A stretch of DNA of 64,000 nt from Halovenus carboxidivorans (GTDB lineage: Archaea; Halobacteriota; Halobacteria; Halobacteriales; Haloarculaceae). The translations under genes and the position numbers were made by a program. Where the stretch lies: contig NZ_WUUT01000002.1 in assembly GCF_009831575.1 (NCBI RefSeq), forward strand, positions 434,001 through 498,000, in the 5' to 3' direction. Of the stretch, positions 35,309-43,286 are shown one piece after another. Position 1 is the stretch's first letter. Each line of letters begins with the position of its first letter. The notes under the pieces were generated by a model. The model had not been told where the DNA came from and did no database searches. It saw only the letters and a program-made list of their open reading frames with translations.

Positions 35309-36168
35309 GCTCTGAGGTACGTTTCGTCGACTTCAAATCGGACAAGCAGCCGACCTGGTGTCCGGGCTGCGGCGACTTCGGCACCATGAACGGCATGATG
35401 AAAGCCCTCGCCGAAACCGGCAACAGCCCCGACGACACCTTCGTCGTCGCCGGCATCGGCTGTTCCGGCAAAATCGGCACTTACATGCACAGCTACGCGC
35501 TGCACGGCGTCCACGGCCGCGCCCTCCCCGTCGGCATCGGCGTCAAAATGGCCAACCCCGAGTTGGAAGTGATGGTCGCCGGCGGCGACGGCGACGGTTA
35601 CTCCATCGGTGCCGGCCACTTCGTCCACGCCGTCCGTCGAAACGTGGACATGACCTACGTCGTCATGGACAACCGCATCTACGGCCTCACCAAGGGTCAG
35701 GCCTCGCCCACGTCACGCGAGGACTTCGAGACCTCCACCTCGCCCGACGGCACCAACATGCCGCCGGTCAATCCCCTGGCACTGGCGCTGGCTTCGGGCG
35801 CGACCTTCATCGCCCAGTCCTTTAGCTCCGACTCCAAACGCCACACCGAAATCGTCAAACAGGCCGTCGAACACGACGGCTTCGGCTTCGTCAACGTCTA
35901 CTCGCCCTGCGTGACGTTCAACGACGTCGACACCTACGACTACTTCCGGGACGCGCTGGTCGACCTCGACGAGGCCGACCACGACCCCACCGACGCCGAC
36001 CAGGCCAAAGACGTCATCCTCAACGGCGACAAAGAGTACCAGGGCGTCATCTACCAGAACGAAAACAGCGTCCCCTTCGAGGAGCAGGAAGGCATCGACG
36101 AACCCATGACCACCGTCCCCGACGGCGCACCAGACGGGGCCACGGACCTCGTCCGCGAATTCTACTGA
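35305..36168 (+). CDS. korB: 2-oxoacid:ferredoxin oxidoreductase beta subunit, TPP-binding
   Basis: The 287-residue catalytic subunit binds thiamine diphosphate and an Fe-S cluster. WCPGCGDFG near residue 18 and GIGCSGKIG supply cluster cysteines; the TPP motif runs from GGDGDGYSIG to MDNRIYGLTKGQ. Its sequence closely recalls halobacterial KorB, which is why the pair is called 2-oxoglutarate specific. Third codon positions are almost uniformly C or G, more biased than in korA, as expected for a strongly expressed, conserved gene. It is translationally coupled to korA through the 4-base overlap. Confidence 0.88.
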   Translation: MSSEVRFVDFKSDKQPTWCPGCGDFGTMNGMMKALAETGNSPDDTFVVAGIGCSGKIGTYMHSYALHGVHGRALPVGIGVKMANPELEVMVAGGDGDGYSIGAGHFVHAVRRNVDMTYVVMDNRIYGLTKGQASPTSREDFETSTSPDGTNMPPVNPLALALASGATFIAQSFSSDSKRHTEIVKQAVEHDGFGFVNVYSPCVTFNDVDTYDYFRDALVDLDEADHDPTDADQAKDVILNGDKEYQGVIYQNENSVPFEEQEGIDEPMTTVPDGAPDGATDLVREFY

Positions 36169-36180
36169 ACGGCGCTCCCG

Positions 36181-36185
36181 TTTTT
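36181..36185 (+). terminator. T-tract after korB
   Basis: TTTTT follows the korB stop by 13 bases, in the short gap before the convergent modE-like gene. Archaeal termination often uses such oligo-T tracts without a hairpin. Confidence 0.4.
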
Positions 36186-36192
36186 GTCGCTG

Positions 36193-36903
36193 TCAGTGAT
36201 CCACGCCGACGAGTCTCGTCGCCGTCGCCTTCCAAGTGAGCACGATCTTGCCGCGCTCGCCGAGGGCGAGTCTGCGGGCACTGTCGGCAGTCACGAGCGC
36301 CTGGAAGACGACTCCGCCGACAGAGACGCGGGCTGTCAGCACCGTCTCGCCGCGGTCGACCTCCGTGATCGAACCGACGAGTCGGTTCCGGGCGCTCGTC
36401 GCGTCCGGCTCGGGATCACCGCTGGGGTCGAGCAGCGTGATCGAATCCGCGCCGATCCGCGCCTGGACCTCGTCGCCGACAGCGACGCCGTCGTGGAGCC
36501 CTCTGATCGCTCCGACGGCGGTGTCGACCTCGGCGAGTTCGCCCGACCGCTCCGTCACCGTCCCCCGGAGTACCGTCTCGGGGACCTGCGCCGTAGCAGT
36601 GAGTGCGGCTTGCAGTCGCTCGTAGCGGCCGAGCAACGCCTCGGCGGGTTGGGTCAACTGACTGCCGCCGCCGCCGCTGCCGCCGCGGTGGCGCTCGACC
36701 AGTTCGCCGAACGCGTCTTCGAGGGTGTCGATCCGCGAGAGCGCACGGGCGCGTGAACGGCCGAGGTTCGACGACGCTCGCGCGACCGACCCGGTCCGGT
36801 CGATTTCCCGCAGCAGTGCCGCGTCGCGGCTGTCGAACTCCACGCCGTTGCTGACCAGCGCGGCCGCCCCCTGTCCGTCCGTGGTCGGATCGCTGTCGGT
36901 CAT
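36193..36903 (-). CDS. ModE-like regulator with TOBE domains
   Basis: A 236-residue protein. The N-terminal winged helix of LysR/ModE type is at about residues 22-100 (FDSRDAALLREIDRTGSVARAS, RSRARALSRIDTLEDAFGELV, with a Gly-rich wing). Two TOBE-like segments follow (LRGTVTERSGELAEVDTA and RNRLVGSITEVDRGETVLTARV), which bind molybdate or tungstate in ModE. It is the last gene of the tupABC operon, 8 bases after tupC, so it probably senses the imported oxyanion and controls the operon, for which the palindrome at 39369 is the likely site. Confidence 0.82.
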   Translation of the reverse strand: MTDSDPTTDGQGAAALVSNGVEFDSRDAALLREIDRTGSVARASSNLGRSRARALSRIDTLEDAFGELVERHRGGSGGGGSQLTQPAEALLGRYERLQAALTATAQVPETVLRGTVTERSGELAEVDTAVGAIRGLHDGVAVGDEVQARIGADSITLLDPSGDPEPDATSARNRLVGSITEVDRGETVLTARVSVGGVVFQALVTADSARRLALGERGKIVLTWKATATRLVGVDH

Positions 36904-36911
36904 CCCGTGGT

Positions 36912-37712
36912 TCAGTACACTAGCTCCCCGTCGATAAACTTCCGGGCTCGGCGGTCGTTCGGCTCGGAGAACACCCGCTCGGTCGGTCCGACTTCGATGA
37001 GTTCGCCGCTGAGCATCACCGCGACGCGGTCGGCGACCCGTTCGGCCTGGTTCATGTCGTGGGTAGCGACAGCGACGCCGCGGCCCTCCGAACGGGCGGT
37101 CTGCATCGCCTCCTCGATGACGGCCGTGTTTCGCGGGTCGAGATCCGACGTGGGTTCGTCGAGAAGGAGATACTCCGGGTCGTACGCGAGTGCGCGGGCG
37201 AACGCGACCCGCTGTGCCTCGCCGCCGGAGAGCGAGTCGGCGGGCTGACGTTTCGAGTCGTCCAGGCCGACGACACCGAGTGCCTCCTCGACAGCGGAGA
37301 GGGTATCGCTGGAGCCGAGAGCCAGGAGTCCACGGAGCCGCTCACGCCAGCCCCGGCGGATCTGGAGGCCGTAGCTGACGTTCCGGCGGACGGTCGTATC
37401 GAAGAGGTTCGGCTCCTGAAACACCATCCCGATCCGTCGTCGGGCGGCCAGCCGCTCGGAGCGAGACATGCTCCAGACATCGGTTCCGTCCATCTCGACG
37501 GCACCGGTGTCGGGTTCGTGAAACAGCGCGAGCAGGCGGAGAAGCGTCGTCTTCCCCGTCCCGGACGGACCGATGATCGCGACGATTTCGCCCCGCTCGA
37601 CTGACAGCGTGACATCTTCGAGGACGCCCGTCCCGTCGAACCCGTGGCTGACGGCCGAGACACCGAGACTCGCTCCCGACTGGCGGCGATCAGCAACGTC
37701 GGCGGTAGTCAC
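36912..37712 (-). CDS. tupC: Tungstate/molybdate ABC transporter ATP-binding protein
   Basis: A 266-residue ABC ATPase with Walker [11 protein letters not shown]-loop [11 protein letters not shown], signature [15 protein letters not shown], Walker [14 protein letters not shown] and switch VATHDMNQ. It energises oxyanion uptake with the adjacent permease and binding protein. The start is GTG at 37712, overlapping the permease stop in GTGA, so the two are translationally coupled. The frame is open far upstream, but that extension is the permease read in another frame. Confidence 0.88.
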   Translation of the reverse strand: MTTADVADRRQSGASLGVSAVSHGFDGTGVLEDVTLSVERGEIVAIIGPSGTGKTTLLRLLALFHEPDTGAVEMDGTDVWSMSRSERLAARRRIGMVFQEPNLFDTTVRRNVSYGLQIRRGWRERLRGLLALGSSDTLSAVEEALGVVGLDDSKRQPADSLSGGEAQRVAFARALAYDPEYLLLDEPTSDLDPRNTAVIEEAMQTARSEGRGVAVATHDMNQAERVADRVAVMLSGELIEVGPTERVFSEPNDRRARKFIDGELVY

Positions 37713-38470
37713 GTTCGCCCACCCCCGAGTCGGAGGACGAGTCCGTTGATGAGCAACACGAGCGCGAGCAGGACGGCTCCCAGTGCGAGAGCGGTCCTGA
37801 ACCGGCCCTGTCGCGCCTCCAGTTGGATCGCCGTCGTGAGCGTCCGGGTGACGGAGGTGCCGTCGGCCCGGGCGATGTTGCCGCCGACGATCAGCACCGA
37901 TCCGACCTCGCTGATCGCCCGACCGAGGCCGGCGAGCACGCCCGTCAGGATGCCGTATCGAGCTTCTTTGATCGTTATCAGCGCCACGTCGAGTTTGGTC
38001 CCGCCGGCGGCGTAAGCGGCGTCGCGCACCCCCTGTTCGACGCTCGTGACAGCCGCGAGGCTCACCCCCGTAATCACCGGTGCCGCGAGGATCACCTGGG
38101 AGATGATCATCGCCTGTTTGGTGAAGATGAGATCGAACTGGCCGAGCGGCCCCTGGTTCGAGACGGCAAAGAGGACGATCAGGCCGACGACGACACTCGG
38201 AAACCCCATGCCGGTGTTGATCGCGGCGACGATACCGCCCTTTCCGGGGAACTCGCTGAAACCGATCAGCATCGCAATCGGCAGGCTGATCAGCGTGCTG
38301 AGCAGCACCGCGGTGAGACTGACGTACAGCGAGACGGCGATGATGCTGCGGATATACGTCCACTCGAACGGGAGAGCGGAAGCTACGAGCGCCTCTCCGA
38401 GGAGGTGAGTCCCGCCCTCGGCCAGGAGCCAGCCGTCGATCATACCCAGTCCCAGCGCCGTCTCGACCAT
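37709..38470 (-). CDS. tupB: Tungstate/molybdate ABC transporter permease
   Basis: A 253-residue membrane subunit with about five to six helices and the ABC permease EAA-like loop ([21 protein letters not shown], then [20 protein letters not shown]). The long periplasmic-side loop and the phrase [25 protein letters not shown] match TupB permeases. ATG at 38470 is chosen because it starts 2 bases after the tupA stop. It works with TupA and TupC. Confidence 0.88.
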   Translation of the reverse strand: MVETALGLGMIDGWLLAEGGTHLLGEALVASALPFEWTYIRSIIAVSLYVSLTAVLLSTLISLPIAMLIGFSEFPGKGGIVAAINTGMGFPSVVVGLIVLFAVSNQGPLGQFDLIFTKQAMIISQVILAAPVITGVSLAAVTSVEQGVRDAAYAAGGTKLDVALITIKEARYGILTGVLAGLGRAISEVGSVLIVGGNIARADGTSVTRTLTTAIQLEARQGRFRTALALGAVLLALVLLINGLVLRLGGGRT

Positions 38471-38472
38471 AG

Positions 38473-39378
38473 TTAGCGATCGGACCTCCATCCCTCCGGG
38501 ACGTACTGCTGGAAATCAGGCTCTTCCGACAGCGCCCGGGGGAAGAACAGCTGGTTGCCGTCGACCGTGTAGTTCTCGATGATCCGCTGGCCCTGCGGCG
38601 AGGTGAGAAAGCCGATGTACGCCATCGCCAGGTCGTAGTTCACGTTCTCGTGGACGGCCGGGTTGACCGCGATGATGCCGTAGGGGTTCGCGAGTAACTC
38701 GGGGCCGCCCTTGATCGGACCCTGGACGTGAATGTCGAGATTCGCATCGGACCGGGAGATGAACGTCCCCCGGTCCGAGAGCGTGTACGCGCCGCTGAGG
38801 TTGGCCTGATTCAGCGCTTCGCCCATCCCGGTCCCGGTTTCACTGTACCACTCCCCGCCCGGCTCGATGCCGGCTTCCTCCCAGATCGTGAGCTCTTTCG
38901 TGTGGGTCCCGGAGTTGTCTCCCCGAGAGATGAACGGCGATTCCGTCTCGGCAATTCGCCGGAAGGCCTCCGTGACACTGTCCATCCCGTTGATCCCGGC
39001 CGGGTCGGACGGAGGACCGACGACCACGAAGTCGTTGAACATGAGATCGCGGCGGTTCACGCCGTAGCCCTCGCGGAGGAACTCGTCTTCCAGCGAGCGG
39101 GCGTGGACCATCACCACGTCCGAATCGCCGTTGCGAGCCGTCTCCAGCGCCGCCCCGGTCCCCTGTGCGACCGCCTCGACCGCCGCGCCGAACTCGTCGG
39201 TGAACGCCGCGTTTACCTCGTCGAGGAGACCGGTATCGTACGTACTCGTCGTCGTCGTCAGCGTTAGTGTCTCGTCGGTGACCGCCGCCGGACCGGTCGA
39301 GTCGTCGCCGGCACAGCCGGCGACAGCGAGCGTGGCTCCGCCTGCGAGCACCCCGAGGAACTCCCGTCGTTGTATCAT
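38473..39378 (-). CDS. tupA: Tungstate/molybdate-binding lipoprotein
   Basis: A 301-residue substrate-binding protein. The Tat signal QRREFLGVL and lipobox VAGC (Cys22) anchor it outside the membrane. The mature part begins [15 protein letters not shown], a TupA hallmark (anion-binding Thr/Ser cluster), with [19 protein letters not shown] as the second oxyanion-binding segment. TupA proteins prefer tungstate, but molybdate cannot be excluded; WtpA and ModA have different signatures. It is the first gene of a four-gene operon. Its start codon lies inside the palindrome at 39369-39390. Confidence 0.9.
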   Translation of the reverse strand: MIQRREFLGVLAGGATLAVAGCAGDDSTGPAAVTDETLTLTTTTSTYDTGLLDEVNAAFTDEFGAAVEAVAQGTGAALETARNGDSDVVMVHARSLEDEFLREGYGVNRRDLMFNDFVVVGPPSDPAGINGMDSVTEAFRRIAETESPFISRGDNSGTHTKELTIWEEAGIEPGGEWYSETGTGMGEALNQANLSGAYTLSDRGTFISRSDANLDIHVQGPIKGGPELLANPYGIIAVNPAVHENVNYDLAMAYIGFLTSPQGQRIIENYTVDGNQLFFPRALSEEPDFQQYVPEGWRSDR

Positions 39379-39390
39379 TAACGATACAAC
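39369..39390. promoter_or_regulatory. Probable ModE-like operator over the tupA start
   Basis: Arms GTTGTATC and GATACAAC are separated by a centre with TTAA, giving 20 of 22 symmetric positions. The tupA ATG lies within it. A TATA-like AAATAC stretch lies about 35 to 40 bases upstream of the ATG on the minus strand, so the site covers the likely transcription start and fits a repressor operator. Binding by the operon's own ModE-like protein is inferred. Confidence 0.7.
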
Positions 39391-39493
39391 GGTCGTCGCC
39401 GACGTACTTCAGTATTTTCCCGGCCGGCCGAACCTAACAGCTCACTGTCTGCTCGGCCAATATTCATAACTGGGTGGCGTCTACGTCAGTCCG

Positions 39494-40903
39494 ATGGCAT
39501 CGGACGGGGAACGGCCGGGGGAGACGCCGGAACGGATCGATACCGGCCGGTTCGTCCGGTCGCTGTTCGCCGGACTCGCGACGCCCGACCAGCGACTCGT
39601 GCGGCACGCCGGCTACATCCTCTGTCAGACCGTCCACTCCAACGACCAGTTGCGCCCGGCGATCATCAACGGACTCGCGCAGTGGGCGGTCCGTCAGGAA
39701 CACCACGAGTCCGTCCTCCGGACGCTGGCGACGATCCAGAACCGCTACGACGCGACGGTCAAGCGGGCGCTGTTGAACGCGACCGACCGGCGACAGGCGG
39801 GACTGCTGTACGATCGGCTGACGACGATTCGCCCCTGGGAGGTGACCTTCGAGAGCGAGGGGGACGGGGAGGGTGAGACACTCGTCGACGTCGGCGGGTC
39901 GGGGATGGTCCGGGTCCCCCGGGAGTTTCTGGACCGCACCACCGACGCCGGGGCGGAGACGACCGACAACACGACGCCTCAGAACGCACATCTCCAGACG
40001 ACCAGCCCCGATCAGAAACGGAACTGGTCGCAGTTCTCCCGGCGCAAGCAACTCGCGGAGATGCCCCACGGCGAGGAGTTCGCCACTGTCGAGGCACAGA
40101 GCAAGTTCGACGAGTTCGAGTTTCTCGGTCCCGAAACTGAGACGAGATATAGCCACTCCGTGCGCACGCGCACGCTCGAGGGGACACGGGAGGACGTGGC
40201 TATCGTCCGCCTGTACCGCAACCAGGAAGACGGTGGGTTCGACCGCGCGCTCGGACAGCAACTCGACGACTGGGCGGACACCGAGACGCCGGGAGTCGTC
40301 GGCGTCGCTGACTGGGGGGAGTCGCCCCGACCCTGGGCAGTCACCGAGTTCACCGAGCAGACGCTGTGGGAGCGGGGCAAACTCTCCCCGGAGGAGGGAC
40401 TCAGGACGGCGCTGGATCTCACCGCCTCGCTGGCCCAACTCCACCAGCGCGACCGGATCCACGGGGGCATCGATCCACACTGCGTTCGGTACACGCCGGC
40501 GATTTTCGGCGACCGACCGCAACCGATGATCGACAACGTCGGGTTAATTCCGATCTACCGGCAGTTCGACAACCCCGCGTCGTACACGGACCCGCGCTAC
40601 GCCGCCCCCGAGTACTTCACCGAAGACCACGGCATCGTCAGCCACGCGACCGATATCTATCAGCTCGGAATGACGCTGTACAGCGCCTTTACTGGCGATC
40701 CGCCGTACGAGGGCGATCTATCGGATCTCCGTCGGCAGATCCTCCGGGACCGCCCGCTGGGGCTGAGTCCCGACAATCCCGATCTGCCGGGACCTATCGC
40801 GGAGATTCTGGCGAAAGCGACCGCTCGGGAGAAGATCGCTCGCTACGAGACCGCGACGCAGTTCCACAGCGCCGTTCGCAACGCTTGTGACGCGCTGTTG
40901 TGA
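39494..40903 (+). CDS. Pseudokinase: helical N-terminus plus kinase-fold domain
   Basis: A 469-residue soluble protein. Residues 15-110 are helical and HEAT-like (ATPDQRLVRHAGYILCQTV, RQEHHESVLRTLATIQNRYD). A linker follows, then a Ser/Thr-kinase-fold domain from about 205. APE is present at 371-373 and the F-helix Asp in HATDIYQLG at 387, but catalytic elements are lost: the VAIK Lys reads VAIVRLY, HRDLKPxN reads HGGIDPHC (323-330), and DFG reads DNVG. It is divergent from tupA, 115 bases apart. Probably a scaffold or allosteric signalling protein rather than an enzyme. Confidence 0.72.
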   Translation: MASDGERPGETPERIDTGRFVRSLFAGLATPDQRLVRHAGYILCQTVHSNDQLRPAIINGLAQWAVRQEHHESVLRTLATIQNRYDATVKRALLNATDRRQAGLLYDRLTTIRPWEVTFESEGDGEGETLVDVGGSGMVRVPREFLDRTTDAGAETTDNTTPQNAHLQTTSPDQKRNWSQFSRRKQLAEMPHGEEFATVEAQSKFDEFEFLGPETETRYSHSVRTRTLEGTREDVAIVRLYRNQEDGGFDRALGQQLDDWADTETPGVVGVADWGESPRPWAVTEFTEQTLWERGKLSPEEGLRTALDLTASLAQLHQRDRIHGGIDPHCVRYTPAIFGDRPQPMIDNVGLIPIYRQFDNPASYTDPRYAAPEYFTEDHGIVSHATDIYQLGMTLYSAFTGDPPYEGDLSDLRRQILRDRPLGLSPDNPDLPGPIAEILAKATAREKIARYETATQFHSAVRNACDALL

Positions 40904-41308
40904 GAGAACCCGGCGGGGCCGAAGGCCCGCCGATACACACATCGTGTCAGAGGCGTGAGGGCCCGGCAGGGGGAGTCGCCGGAGCCCCGAGCCGCAACCG
41001 ACTAGATTCGTGACTGGTCAGGCAGTCCACGGATTGACAGGTGTCCCGTTCGTTACTCGCTCTGTACTGTTCCGACCGACGGGGCCATCACTTCTGCACG
41101 TCTTTGTCGTTCTACCGCGATTAGGTTCTGTGTAGTCAACTATTTATGCGTTATGTTGAACGTGTATCCTATACAGTGGGACTGTTTTAGGAAATTTAAG
41201 GCAGAAGCCGACGGTCGTGGGCGGAAGGAGGCGGGGAATCAGAGTGCGGTGTCGAGAGCTGTCGCCGTCGTGATGTATGTTTATTGTACACCGGTTCGAA
41301 ATGCCGAT
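40904..41308 (+). other. Intergenic region with GC hairpin
   Basis: No gene is supported in these 405 bases. A GC hairpin (GGCGGG at 40912-40917, CCCGCC at 40926-40931) lies 8 bases after the pseudokinase stop and may act as a terminator or RNA-stabilising structure. A TATTTATG element at 41141 and TTTATT at 41280-41285 are candidate TATA boxes; the second sits 29 bases before the acetyltransferase ATG and is the better candidate for it. Confidence 0.5.
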
Positions 41309-42034
41309 ATGGACGTACGAGAAGCGCGCCCGCAGGACCGACCAGCTATCAGAGATGTCGCGCGGCGATCACTCCAGACCTCGTACTCGCTGACGCCGTC
41401 GGCGATCAACGGCGCAGTCGAGGAGTGGTACGACGAGAACCGGCTCATGGAGATGTTGTCTGACGACGACAAGCTCCTGCTCGTCGCCACCACGGACGAA
41501 CAGCTCGTTGCCTTCTCCGAGAGCCACCGGACCGACGAGAACACGGCGGAGTTGCTCTGGCTGCACGTCGACCCCGACTACCGGGGCGAGAGCTACGGTG
41601 AGGTGCTGTACGAGGAAACCCGGGAACACCTGGCCGAACTCGGCGTGACGAGTATCCAGGCGCGGGTGCTCGCGGACAACGTCGGCGGGAACACCTTCTA
41701 CCAGAACCGGGGGCTGTCGAAGGTCGGTGAGGAGCAGGTCGAAATCGACGGCACCAGCTACGTCGAGAACGTCTACGCCGAAGTCGAACAGGAGGGTATC
41801 GAGCCGCTGGAGCTGACCGAACAGACGGTCTACATCGACCACGACAACACCGAGCAGGGCTCGATTGCGCCGTTCCGGGTCATCTACACCGAGGAAGACG
41901 GCGAGGACATCTACGGCTACTGGTGTACGAAATGTGAGACCCAGGCGAACGCGATGGACGCGATGGGGCGGATCCAGTGTGACACCTGCGGGAACGCCCG
42001 GAAGCCGACCCGGTGGGACTCCGCGTATCTCTGA
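41309..42034 (+). CDS. GNAT acetyltransferase with C-terminal zinc ribbon (DUF5816-like)
   Basis: A 241-residue protein. The GNAT domain (residues about 1-155) has the acetyl-CoA-binding segment LHVDPDYRGESYGEVLYEE and DNVGGNTFYQNRGLSKVG. The C-terminal domain ends in a zinc ribbon, CTKC then CDTC with 16 residues between, and RKPTRWDSAYL; this resembles the haloarchaeal DUF5816 domain. The acetyl acceptor is unknown. ATG at 41309 is supported by the TATA-like element at 41280, although the frame is open from 41153. It ends 40 bases before the first halocyanin gene. Confidence 0.83.
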   Translation: MDVREARPQDRPAIRDVARRSLQTSYSLTPSAINGAVEEWYDENRLMEMLSDDDKLLLVATTDEQLVAFSESHRTDENTAELLWLHVDPDYRGESYGEVLYEETREHLAELGVTSIQARVLADNVGGNTFYQNRGLSKVGEEQVEIDGTSYVENVYAEVEQEGIEPLELTEQTVYIDHDNTEQGSIAPFRVIYTEEDGEDIYGYWCTKCETQANAMDAMGRIQCDTCGNARKPTRWDSAYL

Positions 42035-42074
42035 TCGAAGCCCTCAATTGTTCCTGCTCGTAACCTCAGACGAT

Positions 42075-42524
42075 ATGACACCGACTCCAGACCGCCGGCA
42101 ACTGCTGCGTGCCGGCGGCGTCGCGCTGCTCGGGAGCCTGGCCGGCTGTTCGGATCTGCTCGGCGGAAGCGTCAGTTTCGACGAGAACGTACCCGACGAG
42201 GTGGCCGACCACCTCGAAAACGCGAACAACGTCGACGGCTCGATCACCGACCGGACGGGCGAGAGTTCGGTGACAATCGAGGTCGGTCCCGGCGGGAACT
42301 TAGCGTACGATCCTGCGCTGGCGAGCATCGACGCCGGGACGACCGTCACCTGGGACTGGAAGACGATGGGTCACACCGTCACCAGCGAGTCCACGCCCGG
42401 AGACACGCAGTTCGACGCGGACGGCGACAAACACACCGAGACGTTCGACCAGCCGGGAAACGTCCTGTATTTCTGCGAGCCCCACCGGGGACAGGGCCAT
42501 CTCGGCGCGCTCATAGTTAAGTAA
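42075..42524 (+). CDS. Halocyanin-type copper protein, unusual axial ligand
   Basis: A 149-residue Tat lipoprotein (DRRQLLRAGG, lipobox LAGC, Cys25) with one plastocyanin-like domain. Type 1 copper ligands are His100 (MGHTV), Cys134 and His137 (FCEPH). The axial Met expected at residue 142 is His (GQGHLGA). The neighbouring halocyanin has Met there. Halocyanins are small membrane-attached blue copper electron carriers in haloarchaea. A second ligand change would alter redox potential or metal preference. Promoter sequence is not obvious; it may be read through from the GNAT gene. Confidence 0.83.
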   Translation: MTPTPDRRQLLRAGGVALLGSLAGCSDLLGGSVSFDENVPDEVADHLENANNVDGSITDRTGESSVTIEVGPGGNLAYDPALASIDAGTTVTWDWKTMGHTVTSESTPGDTQFDADGDKHTETFDQPGNVLYFCEPHRGQGHLGALIVK

Positions 42525-42677
42525 TCATACAGAAACAGTCTGCTCCAGTGAACTATCGGCTGGATTGGGAAATGAGTGTCGCCGAGACGGCCGTGATATC
42601 ACGGGACCGGTCGGGGTTCGTGTGAACGACAACCGAAGCATTAAATCCTATGTGGTCGCTACGCCCGCCTGAAGCAA

Positions 42678-43241
42678 ATGTCCCGAATAGATCGTGACCG
42701 ACGAAAGTTCTTGGCGGCGGGCAGTACGGCGGCGGCGCTATCGCTCGCCGGCTGTAGTAGTGTGATACTCAATAGAATTGGCGGTGGTGGCGGACACGGC
42801 GGCAGCGAAGGCGGCGGTGAAGGCGAAGGCGAAGGCAGTGGCAACGGCGGTGGCGGCATGCAGCGGGGCGAGAACGTCCCCGAGGCCGTTCACACGTTCC
42901 TGACCGAAAACCAAGCGAATCTCTACGAAGGACAGGCCGCCGACGAGACCGGCTCCAGCGAGGTCAGCATCAGCGTCGGCGCCGGCGACAACGGACTGGC
43001 GTTCGAGCCGGCGGCGGTCCTCGTCGACGCCGGGACGACGATCACCTGGGAGTGGACCGGCAACGGCGGCGCACACAACGTCGTCTCTGCCGAGGACAGC
43101 GCGACGGAGTTCAGAAGTGGATCGGCGCAGAGCGGAGGCGATATTACGTTCTCCCAGACTTTCGACAGCGCCGGTAACCAGCTGTACTACTGTTCCCCTC
43201 ACCAGGCGGTCGGCATGTACGGCGCAGTGATCGTGCAATGA
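42678..43241 (+). CDS. Halocyanin, membrane-anchored blue copper protein
   Basis: A 187-residue Tat lipoprotein (RDRRKFLAAGS, lipobox LAGC, Cys26). A Gly/Glu-rich flexible linker (about 35-62) precedes a plastocyanin-like domain with a complete type 1 copper site: His133 (AHNV), Cys172, His175 (YCSPH) and Met180 (VGMYG). It can shuttle electrons between a membrane oxidoreductase and a terminal oxidase. It lies 45 bases upstream of the Fe-S subunit gene, so it is probably the electron acceptor of the complex encoded downstream. Confidence 0.9.
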   Translation: MSRIDRDRRKFLAAGSTAAALSLAGCSSVILNRIGGGGGHGGSEGGGEGEGEGSGNGGGGMQRGENVPEAVHTFLTENQANLYEGQAADETGSSEVSISVGAGDNGLAFEPAAVLVDAGTTITWEWTGNGGAHNVVSAEDSATEFRSGSAQSGGDITFSQTFDSAGNQLYYCSPHQAVGMYGAVIVQ

Positions 43242-43286
43242 CCACCCAGACGAGACGGGACCACAACCACGGAAACGGCACAAACA

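Noticed and set aside
36912-38363. A 483-codon fused open frame across the tup operon
   Set aside because: Its first 217 codons are the permease gene read in another frame; the ATPase starts at the GTG at 37712.
39494-40903. Annotation as an active serine/threonine kinase
   Set aside because: The HRD Asp, VAIK Lys and DFG motif are all missing, so the active-kinase label is not supported.
40904-41152. SRP RNA, RNase P RNA or tRNA in the spacer after the pseudokinase
   Set aside because: Apart from one GC hairpin, no conserved core of these RNAs or cloverleaf can be drawn.
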